A stretch of 64,000 bases of DNA from Moniliophthora roreri (Eukaryota > Basidiomycota > Agaricomycetes > Agaricales > Marasmiaceae): NCBI GenBank assembly GCA_001466705.2, contig LATX02000215.1, positions 62,001 through 126,000 of the forward strand, written 5' to 3'. This document shows positions 20,304 through 31,675 of this stretch, piece after piece; within the stretch, counting starts at the first letter, position 1, and each line of letters starts with the position of its first letter. The notes under the pieces are model-generated. The model searched no databases. It saw nothing but the letters and a program-made list of their open reading frames with translations, and was not told the DNA's origin. The position numbers and the translations under genes are program-made.

Positions 20304-23300
20304 CAGCTTTGACTACTCTCGAGTTGCTGCGGCAATGATCCAAACTTGCCTTGGAAGTTGACCCAGAGACAAAAGTTCTTTGCATCCAGGAAGAACTGTT
20401 GGCATTGTAATCGAGAGGGAAAAATTGGAAGCGGGCGGGAGCGATGTCGCCATCATGGTGGTTGGGAGCAGAAAGACGTAGCGATGGAGAGCGGTAAGAG
20501 GTAAAAAAAAAAAAAAAAACAAAAAAAGATAATAAGAAATGGCCACTTCAAAGGCTATAACTTAAATAAATTTGGTCGACAAGATCGAGAAAAGAAAAGT
20601 TACACGTGCTCCCTTGTATGGACTTGAATTTCTGAGACTTGGTATCCCCTTCTACAAGCTTGGTTCCATCATGTCGCGGAATCATTCTTCGTACCCTCTT
20701 GTTTACAAGTGGCATTCGATGATATTCTACGAATTCCGTTGATTTCACTCGAACTGGATAGGGACAACTCGGGACAAAACGAATCCCGGTTGTGACCCCC
20801 TGTACTCGACTACAAAGCCTCCAAAGCTGTGAAAGAAACTGACCGATCCTTGTGTGTCATAGCAGAATGAAACCAACAACTCGCCAATCTTTGGAAGGGA
20901 GAAAAGTCCATTCGTATTTCCGACGAGGCTCACAATCCAAGGTATGGAGCTGAGGAATGTAAACCCCCTCACCGACTGAAAGGAGGCCGCCAACATTCAA
21001 CTGACGCAAGTGTCTCGTTGCGAAAATCAAACAACCAGAGTGCTTGGAATGAGTAATTAACAACCCCCTGGTGTCGGAGTGCCGTCTCCACTAGGCACGA
21101 ACTACTGATCGAGAGCGCATGAAGCTGCAATACTACTGGCAGTAGCAGCCTCTGGACTACGGCGCTGCGTTCTTGAGGCGGTCACTCGCGATGTTGATCA
21201 TGTCGATCACAGGGAAAACCTACATGATGCTTGTGGCAGAAGAAACGGTTCAACATTGCGTAGAGTCAACTTGTACGTTTCCGAAACCGCGTGATCTGGC
21301 GCGTAGTGCCCCTGAGGTTAGGTGGTTTTCTGACGTCAACTTGCAATGGAGGCTACAGTACTTATCGGAAAACTCCGAACGTCAATGATGTAACCTTTCT
21401 ACGTGCCTGTCAGTATCCTCGCATTTTTATCCATGTAACAGAAACTGAACCCCTGGATCCCTGTGGTGTAATTTCAGATCTTTAGAACTACATAAGTCTG
21501 CATATAGTGCAGATGATTTCAGCGCAGTAAGCCAAGGTAACCAGAGACTCACCATTAGTACTACACAGAGAGCGACCCTGAGACGGAAAAGCCTTTGTCA
21601 CAGGAATAGGTACAATAGGTGGAGACAAGTTCCTGTAAGCTCGATCAGTCGTGAAAAGATAAGAGATAAGACAGGGCTAGCTACCTGGGGAAGTGTCGTG
21701 CTCGGTTAATTTCATCAGTCCGACGCTGGCCGTGTAAGCAGACACCCTTTTTGAGGGGGTGAGGGCGGTATACCATGACTCCCGCCCTTGCGTCATGCAC
21801 TTCGGTATGGCGGGATTCTTCAAGAAAAAGCCTCGAGGGCTTTCTATTCCGGAGAATTTGGGCCCCATGCGTAGCCTGATCAAGCCTCATTTTTCCTCGC
21901 CCTCTTCACACTTATGCTCTGAAAGCAGTTTGCCAGGCAGCAGATGGTTTTCACACCATCACAATCATTGTCTATCCTACCAAAACTTTACAAGAGGAAA
22001 TGGTAGGATATTGTTGGTATACGAGTTCTGTATGTACGACTCGTGTTGAAAGTAGGCTGATAAGATAGGAAAAGAGAGCGCCTCTGGGCGGGGTTTGCAA
22101 TTTGCCATGCACGACGGTTCCCGACTTTACTCGTATGCACAGAACGACGGCCCAGACCAGATCGGGCCCCCACGTGACATTCTTAACGGCGATTTTTTAC
22201 GCGTCTAAGTACTTCCCCGAGTTTTTATATCCATCCCCAGCCACCTAACCACTAAACAAGAACCCCTAACCGACTCAGCTTGAGGAGGGTAGGTAGGTGC
22301 ATCAGCAAACCTGCCAGGTGCTTGCCGGCTTTTGCCGCTTTTAGGCATTTGCCGGTCCGTTTCGGCAGTCAAGCCTCTGATTTATCTCACTTTCCTCCCT
22401 CACAGTTAGACTCATTTGGTGCCATTCCACTTGAAATACATTCTAGCTGTAAGTTCTATCAAATATTTCTACATTTGGATGAGTGATGAATGACAGAGAG
22501 ATCAGTAGGCTGAGAGCTTTTTGGGGCTCGGATCCAAGTTGCGCCATCTCACTAGCACTTTTCAGCCAAAAATACTTAAAAAGGTCAGAGAAGCGGACCA
22601 AAATGCCAGCAAAGTCACGTGCTATGTTCCCTGATGCCGCCGCCCGGCCCTAAGCCCTGCGCGGTTCTTAACCCTCAGCAGGGGCAGCATTTCGCGCTGA
22701 AGACCACTACGGTCTGGAAGAGTGGCGATGGTATACGTCATCGTCGTTTGTCCGACGCTCCAACGACTCATCGAGATGTAGAACCCCAGCGTCGCGCACC
22801 ACCTATTTTCTGCACAACCATCATCCTCGGTACAAGCTCAGCCACGACGTTTCTCTTCAAGAGATCGGCCCAACAATCGAGAGATTCAAGTTGGACGGAT
22901 AACAAACGTCATTCTAAACGTATGGAGATCAGATTAGATCGTTGTATCGTCGAAGCGTAAATAAATGTCTAGGTCAATGGAATGGAAGCTCAAGTCTTCT
23001 CGATGAGCTCGTGGTCGAAAAAGGATTGACATGTGGTGGCGCTCGCTGGAACTGATGTTCGAGTTGTCGGAGTTGTCGGGGCCTTTTTTTTCTTCCCTGT
23101 ATCGCATCGCCTACCACCACCCGTACTTTAGGCGTGTTTCGCTTCGGTGCCGATTTGGACACGTCTTAGTAAGTGGTCCTTGAATGTCGAGAGAGACCAG
23201 GAGAAGTAGAGCTGGATGGGACGACCTTGGTACGAAGTTTTGGGTTGTACTGTGCTTACAGGCTCGTTTCAGGCTGGAGAGACGAGGAGCGATATCAAGA

Positions 23301-23554
23301 GCCGCACCGCGATCATGAAATACATCCTCCAAATCAACGCTATCCGATGAACTCGGTATAGGCATAATTGCGCCCCCCAATGTTTGCTTGTGCTTGAAAT
23401 GCTGGTCATTCCAATGAGATGACCAAGCGAACATACATCCTGAAACTCATGGTGTGCTATTCCTCAAAGAGCTACTTTACCTAATAGCTGACTTGATGGT
23501 GTTTCGGCATAGCAAAATAAATTCAGGATTTTCACGCCAACATCCTATATCCAC
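20304..23554. other. Intergenic stretch, nothing recognised
   Basis: It contains an A-rich tract (20503-20527) and assorted short ORFs without domains (such as 20745-20996 -, 22619-22960 +). A GC-rich TTGCCGG-like motif repeats at 22320-22370. No supported gene. Confidence 0.35.
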
Positions 23555-23563
23555 GTTTCACCG
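23555..23563. repeat. Left 9-bp target duplication
   Basis: GTTTCACCG abuts the left end of the TIR element and recurs exactly at 24851-24859. Confidence 0.9.
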
Positions 23564-23719
23564 TAGTCTCGTGATACCTTCCTTTCACGGACACCTACCC
23601 TAGAAGGGAACCCTTCCGTGGCAGTCTGGGCTCTGATGCGGAAAAAAGGGGTAGCGCCTTCGGGCTCCCCGGCGTTCTCGAGCCTTTGTCAGCGGTACGG
23701 AAAAGGCAGGAAATGATGA
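23564..23719 (+). repeat. Left terminal inverted repeat
   Basis: A 156-bp copy, identity lost after GGAAATGATGA. Its partner is 24695-24850 in inverse orientation. Confidence 0.9.
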
Positions 23720-24022
23720 CGCGACGTATGATTCCGGCACCGAGTCAGCGCATCTTCACTATCGCTCGCGACGCGTCTCTGTTTAGCGTCTTTCCTCGTT
23801 CCTTTTATCTATAACACTCTCTAATTGGTTTTGTAACAGTAAGGACCAGGGAAACAGGTGCGTATTTCACTCCTTCCGCTCCATTTAGAAGCTGATCACT
23901 TCCGATATGTAGTATTTATTGGGCTTGTTCGCAACACCTCCTCTGCTTGTGTTTCCCTGTATTCCATTATACTACACCAATACAATCATATAATCCATCA
24001 TAAACTGCGATCCCTATAACTC

Positions 24023-24673
24023 ATGAACCCACAACCGCCCCCTATTCAAGACCGTAAGCTTGCGGCATCCACTCATTTAACCAACACCATCAATACACCA
24101 GCTACCCCATTATACAAAGAAAACAACACACCTGGCCGCCTTCTAGATGTGCTGGATGCACATGTTCAGCTTTTTACACCTCCTGCGACACCATTACCAA
24201 CCTCAAACCGACCAGCACTCTCCACATCAACACCTGCTTCATCCAATTCCAAGCAAACGAAGAAACTATACCGCGGCAAATATGAAGCCACTCCAAGACC
24301 ACCCCCTTATGTGCCATACGCACTGAAGAGTCATGGTTATGCCCGACGTGAGGTGTATGCTTTCGGTGACACGGTGGTGCTTCCCCCGCTCACAGCACTT
24401 TCTGTGGAGCAATGGAATTCTATTGCTCATGAGAAGCACCTTCTACCCCATCACCTTGAACTTCGGCCGCGTTGGGTTGAGGGCACTGTTCACAGCAAGT
24501 GTTGTGTTAAAAAAATTCAGATTCTATTGCAAGTGATTTTATGTACTTTAAAGAGACACTCAGTACTTCTATGTACGTTAAAAGCATCCTCATACACACC
24601 TTGGCTCCACTTCCAACCAAACACTGCTCCGGGAGGTCAGAAACGAGATTGGCGTGATGCTAGTTATCGATAA
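24023..24673 (+). CDS. ORF inside the TIR element
   Basis: A 216-aa plus-strand ORF fills the space between the inverted repeats. The first 90 residues are Pro/Thr/Ser-rich (MNPQPPPIQDRKLAAS). A more structured part follows (YVPYALKSHGYARREVYAFG, then LSVEQWNSIAHEKHLLPHH). After WVEGTVHSK a GTGTTG... stretch could be an intron, so the last 50 residues may not be real. No transposase signature (DDE, zinc finger) is visible. I do not recognise the product. Its location makes it cargo or a passenger ORF of the element. Confidence 0.5.
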   Translation: MNPQPPPIQDRKLAASTHLTNTINTPATPLYKENNTPGRLLDVLDAHVQLFTPPATPLPTSNRPALSTSTPASSNSKQTKKLYRGKYEATPRPPPYVPYALKSHGYARREVYAFGDTVVLPPLTALSVEQWNSIAHEKHLLPHHLELRPRWVEGTVHSKCCVKKIQILLQVILCTLKRHSVLLCTLKASSYTPWLHFQPNTAPGGQKRDWRDASYR

Positions 24674-24694
24674 AGATGAGTCAAGCGCAATACA

Positions 24695-24850
24695 TCATCA
24701 TTTCCTGCCTTTTCCGTACCGCTGACAAAGGCTCGAGAACGCCGGGGAGCCCGAAGGCGCTACCCCTTTTTTCCGCATCAGAGCCCAGACTGCCACGGAA
24801 GGGTTCCCTTCTAGGGTAGGTGTCCGTGAAAGGAAGGTATCACGAGACTA
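24695..24850 (-). repeat. Right terminal inverted repeat
   Basis: Inverse copy of 23564-23719, followed by the second GTTTCACCG at 24851-24859. Confidence 0.9.
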
Positions 24851-25147
24851 GTTTCACCGGTCAGGATAACGTTTTCCCATTATTGCCATTTGCGGAACAT
24901 AGGACGGGTGCCATTTTTTCCCGCGCAAGTGAATCGCACCTTCCGGACGCATCTCCTGGTTGCATCTTCCCATCAAAGCGCATAAGCGAGTTAGCCGAGG
25001 CATCCAGGCAGCCTCGAAGATACTCGAAACAGCCATAATGACTCTAGAAGTACATAAAAGAGTATTCCAATTGCTTAGGTTGGTATACAAATTTTACACA
25101 TAAAAAGTCTAGAAGGTCGACTATGGTTCTTACCGTCTTCGGTCCTA

Positions 25148-26696
25148 ATGGGAAACTCGTATCCCTTCCCAACGATCTTCACCAGGAAGATTCTCGTGGA
25201 GCCGATAGTCACTGTTAGCGTATGTGAAATCTCCTCGGCTACGCCATTTGTCGCCGCTGATTCCTCGTGTTATCGCAGCTGCTATTCTTTGTCTCTGGTG
25301 AGCTCTCTTTACACACTGTCATTGTTGTTTGGTTCCGAGGATATTGCTCTGTTACTTACAGGATTCTACTTCTTGCTTTTCGGCTAGTCAATCTATTTTC
25401 TGTGCACTCGCCGTCGTGTGGCCAACAGAAAGCTATTGTTATCATGGACCATCTCACTCTTCGTCATTTCGACTTGTGGTGCTGTCATAGGTACCGTGTC
25501 GGATGCGGTGGAATCTTTCATCGCGCTTACGGCGTTGAGGACGGAAAACTTTGAGCCATTATACAATTATATCACGAAAGGCACACCGGCCCAGACAGCC
25601 ATTGTGTAGGTGTATCTCACTCGTTAACAGTTGTTATAAGGCTCATGCGTACTCGATTATAGCTCTCTTTCACGTATTCTATACATTATCGCTAAGTGGG
25701 TTCTTTTACAGGATATCTGACATAGTGACTTGCGACTGTTCTGGACAGTTGTCTAGCAGACTCCATTCTTGTGAGTGATCTCAAGAGATTTCAGGCGTGA
25801 ATGGGTCTAATCACCTCTGCCGCAGATACATAGGCTATTCGTCATCTAGGGATCGCGAAAACGAATTATCGCTCTTCCTATACTGGCTTCTTTCGTGACC
25901 AACGGTGTGTAGCCTAGCGGTCTTCCGTGGATATGCTCACGAACCTAGGCTTGCAGCTTTCGGTTTTGCATCTGCAGTTATGATCACTATTGGTGAAGCC
26001 GTTGACACATCGATCCCGGAAATTTGGAAAGTCTGCTCGAACGGCATCGGGTACCAGCATGGACATTATGCAGCCAATGCTGCTTTGAATGTCGCTCTTA
26101 CGCTCGTTATGTCGGGAGGACCGCTTCTTCATGCGAGCCATGGGCTGACACCCTTTTTCGTCGTAGCTGAAAGGATTTGGTGGACGACTCGAGAGGCAAG
26201 GATGGTTATGGGCCATGAGATTGATCGAAAGTACAAGGGTATTGTCGCGATAATGTATGTTTTTTTGTTTCTGTGGCTTTGAATCTGAACGAGCATCTTC
26301 AGCCTCGAGTCGGGTATGTTGTGCCCTACTTTCCTCATCGTCCATGTCGCACTTCAAGAAAGCGTCAGGACTGTCATCAATGTGAACCTCTATCCCGTGA
26401 TTATCCAAATGGCTGTACGTATTCCTCTTGGTGTCATCAATCATGGTAGTTGAACTAATCCCTGTTTTTTTTTTTTTTTTTCGCAGGGTATCGCTCCCAC
26501 ACTCATCATTGTTCGCACCAGCCTCGGAAAGAGTGTCGAAAATGTCGAGATGATAGTCTCAACTATACGGTTTGAAGCTAGGGTGTTAACTTTGGAAGAC
26601 GTTACCGCTTCGAAAGTGGATCTGCGTCGGGGTACCCCTGACGCCGGGAGTGGTGATATCGAGGCTCAAAAGAATGAGAATGGCCACGTTCCATGA
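25148..26696 (+). pseudogene. Seven-transmembrane paralogue 3, decayed
   Basis: The exon chain of the two upstream paralogues can be followed: 25148-25219 (MGNSYPFPTIFTRKILVEP), a 19-nt exon (LLFFVSG), then GFYFLLFG and onward to a stop at 26694-26696. Two in-frame TAG codons break it. One follows FYFLLFG, where the intact paralogue 2 has CAG. The other follows HRLFVI, where a Trp codon is expected. The donor after the fifth segment also looks lost (GG|GA instead of GT). The 3' exons (GIAPTLIIVRTSLGKSVENV) remain well preserved, so decay is recent or the tail is still used. The intron before the last exon has a long T tract. Confidence 0.75.
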
Positions 26697-27945
26697 TTTT
26701 TACGTAGAACTTATCCGTTAGTATACGTTAATATTAGGCTTTACTCTAACTTAATTTTTAATTCCGCAAAACCTCGAGCGCTGGTTGGACCCTGTTACCC
26801 GTGGGTGTTGTTACCCGCCTTTCACCTACACCACATCATTCTTCCCAGATATCGGCAATAACCCAATTTTTTGACCGTTCTCAACGATAATTCAATCACG
26901 GAGGAGCCAGAACCCGAGATCATCTGGGACTTGAATGTCGGAACGCTGAACGTTAACTATGTGTTCTTTGGAGAACGCGGGTCGGAGGTTCCGGAAGCTG
27001 GGCTAGTGGTATAGCATTTGGGATTTTAGGTGCGTAGCAGCTAACTCCATACCCATACAGGGTCCTCATATCCAATCCAGGTCAATTTTCGTCACCAGTT
27101 TCGGTCATGGTGACTAGCATGCTGTTTCACTGTGAAAAATTAAATTCCTCACTCTTATTGCGAATGTTCGGGCTCGAAAGCTTTTATTTGGGACCAAGAC
27201 GTCAAGAAAACTTGAAGGCTCGTTAGGATAGTGTTGACTGGAACACTTTCTGCAGACGTTCGTGGAGGGGCCAGTTCGCCCACCAGCGAACTTGCACGAT
27301 TAGCTCGAAACTTTGAATGCAAGAAGCTTGACTAGAGAGCAAAGAACGAAATATGGGGTTCAAACCCTTTGTGTGAGTTCAGAGCCTTTCCATATTTCGT
27401 AGTGTGTTGATTGAGGTCTGCAGCAGGATGTCGATGCCGCTTCTTGATTTGGCTTCATGTCGAGAAGACACTCTGCATCTGGCTTTGGCTGGACCGGCAA
27501 ACCTGACACTACTCGTTCCGGGGAAACTTTTGAACAACAAGGACCCATCGATGCTACGGCAGGATGACTCACTCGGTTTTGGTGGTTGTTTCGTGAAGCT
27601 TTGCATGGAGTCGTTGTACCAGGGCCAGAGTAAGAAGAAGTGGCTCAAGAACTTGTACCCTCATGGCATCCCCATTGTTCACTATGCCTGGACCTGCGTA
27701 TACAAGCGGAATTATGAGAGTGGTCCACACTTTGTCCACGGTCACAATGAACCACCCGATTTTCACATAATGGGAATTTGATGGTGGCCTGTCTATCATT
27801 TATATAAGTAGGTAGCTCGACTCGAGCCCCGCCATACAACTTGGCGTCGTCGACTCCTCTCAGCGCGATTTTGGGTGAGTAAGCTTCCTGCTTACTTTAT
27901 ATCAAGCCAACTCATGGAAGATAACAGCTTTATCAATTCACTCCA
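26697..27945. other. Intergenic
   Basis: One ORF of 125 aa (27404-27781 +) is present but has no recognisable domain and an antisense ORF of similar length. I call no gene. Confidence 0.35.
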
Positions 27946-29343
27946 ATGGACGTCAATGACACAGATCCAAACGCCATGCAGCCTTTTTTCAGGCTTCCCG
28001 ATGAATTGCGCCTGAAAGTCTTCCGTGAACTCGTTGCAACATCTGGCTCTTCCGCTGCACTTTTACCACCAGCAGGTGCATGTCGTGCCCTTCGTGGATT
28101 CTTAGTAGGGGAAGCGAGCTTATGGACTTGCGTCCGTGTCGATTCTTCCCTGATTGACCTTGGTGTCAATGTCTTAGATGCTGTTGGCCACCCATCAGGC
28201 CCTGGTGCGGTTTGGCCTGGCGTTGCTCTACTCCTTCATTATTCGGCAAACCGTCCTCTTTCTCTCACCATTACCACCTTGGGTGTCACCATCAACCACA
28301 TTAATATCCTAATTGAGCTGCTACGCACTTCATTCGCACGTTGCAGGAGCCTCGTAGTCCACTGTTTCTTTTGGGAACATCTGGTGAATATCATGTCGTT
28401 TCTGGATGACAAAGTGCTTGGGATGAATCTCCTCGAATTCTGCGATATTCAGTACTTCTCATCTTCGCCTGAATTCCAAACCCAAACACAGCTCCTCAAT
28501 TACCCCACCACCCCTGGAGAAATTCCGAATTCTCCATTTCATTGCTCCAAGCGATATCCAAAGCGCGAAAAAACGATGTTTCCCGCCCTCAAAACTCTCC
28601 GTCTTCAGAGTTTTCCGCATCGGTGGCATCGTTTCTACCCCCACTCTCTCACCTCGCTATCCCTTGGAACTCTCTCCCAAAGCGACCGCCCATCATGGCG
28701 CAATCTGAAGAACATCCTCCTGGGCAGTCGGCACACCCTCGTGGACTTGGAGCTGACGGCAGTGGCCGCGCCCAAAATGCGAGGGCGTGCCTCTGAACGC
28801 TATACCCTAACCAAACTCGCAAGGCTTCGTATCGGTTTCACCGACCCCAAGGAATTGATTTTGCTAGCCGCGAGTATCGATCTCCCAAAACTCGACTCAC
28901 TGACCATCGAGGACATTGGTCGTCGCATAGCTCAAACCGAATGTGGACATGACTCTTTCTTCCCCGACAAGGAGCAGTTCAAGACTATCCAGCGAGACAC
29001 CTTGGCTGGCTTCGAAGCCGTCGCTACATATTGGCCTGTTCAGAACATCACTACTCTCGTCATGTCTCATATCGCTATGTACGAGATGAAGGGAAATATG
29101 GTTTCGCAGCTCGTAGAGGATCATCATACCAGGGAGGATTGGGAGAAGAATGGCATACCATTCGCCTCAGAGTTTTTCTACAAGTTCAAGGCGCTGACGC
29201 GATTAGACCTCTACCATCCTGATGAGAGTACTCTGATGGCGGCCATATACGCACCACGTTACTATGATCAGGCCAGTGGTTCGATGAAGCCTCTAGCGCC
29301 ACTCTTTCCGCTCATGAAATCATACTATATCGACTATGATTAA
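27946..29343 (+). CDS. F-box-like / leucine-rich protein
   Basis: A single-exon ORF of 465 aa starting at an ATG in good context. The N-terminus (FRLPDELRLKVFRELVATSG, then ACRALRGFLVGEASLWTCV) matches the F-box pattern LPxELxxxIF...W common in agaricomycetes. The rest has irregular Leu-rich segments (FPALKTLRLQSFPHRW, LTSLSLGTL, LVDLELTAV) consistent with a horseshoe-like substrate receptor. F-box proteins recruit targets to SCF ubiquitin ligases through Skp1. The target here is unknown. The gene stands next to a second F-box gene on the opposite strand, with about 120 bp between their 3' ends. Confidence 0.75.
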   Translation: MDVNDTDPNAMQPFFRLPDELRLKVFRELVATSGSSAALLPPAGACRALRGFLVGEASLWTCVRVDSSLIDLGVNVLDAVGHPSGPGAVWPGVALLLHYSANRPLSLTITTLGVTINHINILIELLRTSFARCRSLVVHCFFWEHLVNIMSFLDDKVLGMNLLEFCDIQYFSSSPEFQTQTQLLNYPTTPGEIPNSPFHCSKRYPKREKTMFPALKTLRLQSFPHRWHRFYPHSLTSLSLGTLSQSDRPSWRNLKNILLGSRHTLVDLELTAVAAPKMRGRASERYTLTKLARLRIGFTDPKELILLAASIDLPKLDSLTIEDIGRRIAQTECGHDSFFPDKEQFKTIQRDTLAGFEAVATYWPVQNITTLVMSHIAMYEMKGNMVSQLVEDHHTREDWEKNGIPFASEFFYKFKALTRLDLYHPDESTLMAAIYAPRYYDQASGSMKPLAPLFPLMKSYYIDYD

Positions 29344-29462
29344 AGATCTTGTGGGCTTTTGCTCCGTTCATCTGCATACCCTTTCTTTTTCATCATCACT
29401 TTGGTACATTGTTCGTAAATGGTAGCTACTCGACTCAATCCAACCTATATTTGTAGAGCAAA

Positions 29463-31456
29463 CTATTCCTCTTCCTCATCATCGTCTGAATTGTGATAGA
29501 CCTTGTAGCCCAAAATCACCCTCTCCGTCCGATATGGGGAATTGGGGTCGTCTTCGCCTTCCGTCACTCTGATAGCGAGCCCCACTTTTTGGAGCTTGCG
29601 TAGACGCCTGATATTGAGATGATATGGCTCGCGCAGGACTATAAGGGACACAGCTTCCAGAGGCATGACGCCCGCTGGTGCAGTACCCTTGACGCGAGAT
29701 TCGACCATTTTTTCAAACAAGTTATCCTTCCAATCTCGATAAACTGTAAGAGAGAGGTCCCTCAGCTCAGAAAGCAAGTATTTGGTTTCTGAGACTAGTG
29801 CGAAATCAGCTTCGGGCCTCAAGATGTATAAGGTATTCACTCACCTTCAGAAATATTCTCGGTTTCGGAGCGAGCGATGAGGCCCGCTGTCTCCGCGGCG
29901 GAGAGGACGTCGTGGTTGTCGACTGCGAGGTTGGAGTGTGTTGTTGATGGCGATGGTATGCAAGTAAACTCCTTCAGGAGTTCATTGCAAGCGAGCTGAT
30001 TCTTGCCACCGAATGAGGCCTCTCGAATTGTTAATGATCTCAGATTAGGCATGTCTTTAAGAAGCGACACTAGCATGTGATGTCTGAAAGGGATGCCCTC
30101 TGTGCGGAAGGCCCATAATTTGTGTCCGTGTTGGCCCTGGTTACGAGTAAGGAAGTCGGACAGCGCGGTTATGAATCGGGAGGGTGGCCTATGGGTAGCA
30201 TATTCAGGCTCCATATCGTATACTGTCTGGGATTGTGTAGCATCGGAGATCAATGAAAGGGAGGTTAACGAAGGGGAGTCCAGAGCATCGAGTATCGTCC
30301 CGACGCGATAAAATGGGCGGTCACTTGCGTAACCCCCGCCATTTACCACCTGAATAGTGAGACTTTGAAGTGAAGGAAGGATGTAAACCGTCTTCAGCTT
30401 GTGGATCTTGTTCCTTTCCTTCCTCCCGGAAGTATTGTTGTCATCGGGGTCGGAATCCGAGTCTGAGCTGGGAAGGAAGATCCTCCGCATGAGGGTGTTC
30501 GAGGTCGCCCCAACGGAAATGTGGACGGAGACGAGGTGTGGACACGAGTTGAAAACATGGACAGCACCTTCGGGAGTGGTGCTAATATAGAGCTGAGTAA
30601 TTTGGGAAAGTGGGAATGCGGTTTGTTGAAGAAATTTGAGGTGGGTGTACTCGTTCAAGCGAATGGCGTGAAGATTAGGACTGGATTCGCGTAGTAAGTC
30701 GAGGATATTCTCGTTGTCCTTGTCCGCCGTCGCCAAGTACACTCCGAGATCCAGGGATTGGAGAGCTCCTAGTTTGTCCGCGAAGAACGTCTTGAATATT
30801 CTGAAGCTCGAATGAGAACAATTACCGTCTGCATCGAATTTGAGACTACCCCATTGACTTGCCCGTTCACAAATCGGGCTGATGAGGCAGTTTTCAATCT
30901 TCGGACAGTAGTAAGGGGTGCGGTTCCCAAAGCACTTCAGCTCCACCTTCAAAGGAGCACTCTGCGCCCGTTTGAGGTGCGTTTTGAGGCGGCTGAGAAC
31001 GAGGGGAGAACCGTCGTCGATAAAGTCCACATGGACCGTGACTACAGCCCAAATCTGAGGAGTGGACAATGTGACGCTTCTCCAGTGATGACAAACGAGA
31101 CCTAGGAAGGAAGCATTGGACCAGGAATCGCTCGCTTTCGCAAACTTGTTTTTGGAAACAGTATAGGTGAATATCAGCGATAACGTCTCTGGTGGGAGCT
31201 TCCGTATGGGTGCAAACAGGGATTGATATCCTTCCTGTTCGTTCTCGAGCTCCTGGGTCGCTTTCGTGAGATGATACATTTTTTGATAGTTGTCTTCCAG
31301 CTTCTCTTCCGTGCCCGCCAGCAGACTTTCGACGTAGGCGGTGTCTACGTCAGAAAGGGCTCGACCGGAGCGGAGTAGCTCCTCGATACGCGTTGGAACT
31401 CTGAGAAACACGTTGATAATGTAAATCGGTACAGTAGTGCATTCTTACCGTGACAT
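29463..31456 (-). CDS. F-box protein with N-terminal coiled coil
   Basis: Three exons on the minus strand: a tiny first exon 31456-31449 (ATGTCACG), exon 2 31400-29845, exon 3 29788-29463. The protein starts MSRVPTRIEELLRSG, then has a helical stretch (AYVESLLAGTEEKLEDNYQK, LENEQEGYQSLFAPIRK). The F-box follows (LPPETLSLIFTYTV...FLGLVCHHWRSVTLSTPQIW). The 'coiled coil then APIRKLPPE' arrangement is the typical agaricomycete F-box family. The C-terminus is acidic (NSDDDEEEE). Two potential acidic/Ser insertions (SSDSDSDPDDNNTSG) interrupt the LRR-like part. It is a likely SCF substrate receptor with unknown target. Confidence 0.8.
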
Positions 31457-31675
31457 GATTCTCTTTCTTGGACAATGTCTCCCGGGCCCGATGTGAATGG
31501 AGGAAAACGCGTTTCCACTGTCCAGGGTCATGGCGACGTGGCAACGATAACCGATGCCGAATGAGTCACAGGTCGCGGTTTCACGTGACTGTGACGCGAG
31601 TCGCGCTTCGCGAAATTTAAAATTGCGCTTTGTTTCTTTCAATCAACCACTTCGTCCTTCCTACAATCACCTCAA

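Larger units (their letters stand above)
23564..24850. mobile_element. Mutator-like TIR element (1287 bp)
   Basis: Terminal inverted repeats at 23564-23719 and 24695-24850 are 156 bp each and, as far as I can read, identical. The ends are TAGTCTCGTGATACC and GGTATCACGAGACTA. Each side is flanked by the 9-bp duplication GTTTCACCG. Long TIRs with 9-bp duplications are typical of Mutator-like elements. The element is too short for a MULE transposase, so it is non-autonomous or carries an unrelated gene (24023-24673). Identical TIRs and an exact target duplication point to recent insertion. Confidence 0.9.

Noticed and set aside
20503..20527. A-rich tract as a retroposon poly-A tail
   Set aside because: No target duplication or upstream LINE/SINE sequence recognised.
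22310..22375. Repeated TTGCCGG motif resembling a telomere-like or regulatory repeat
   Set aside because: Units are irregular and few.
27404..27781. 125-aa ORF before the F-box gene
   Set aside because: An equally long antisense ORF exists and no domain is visible.
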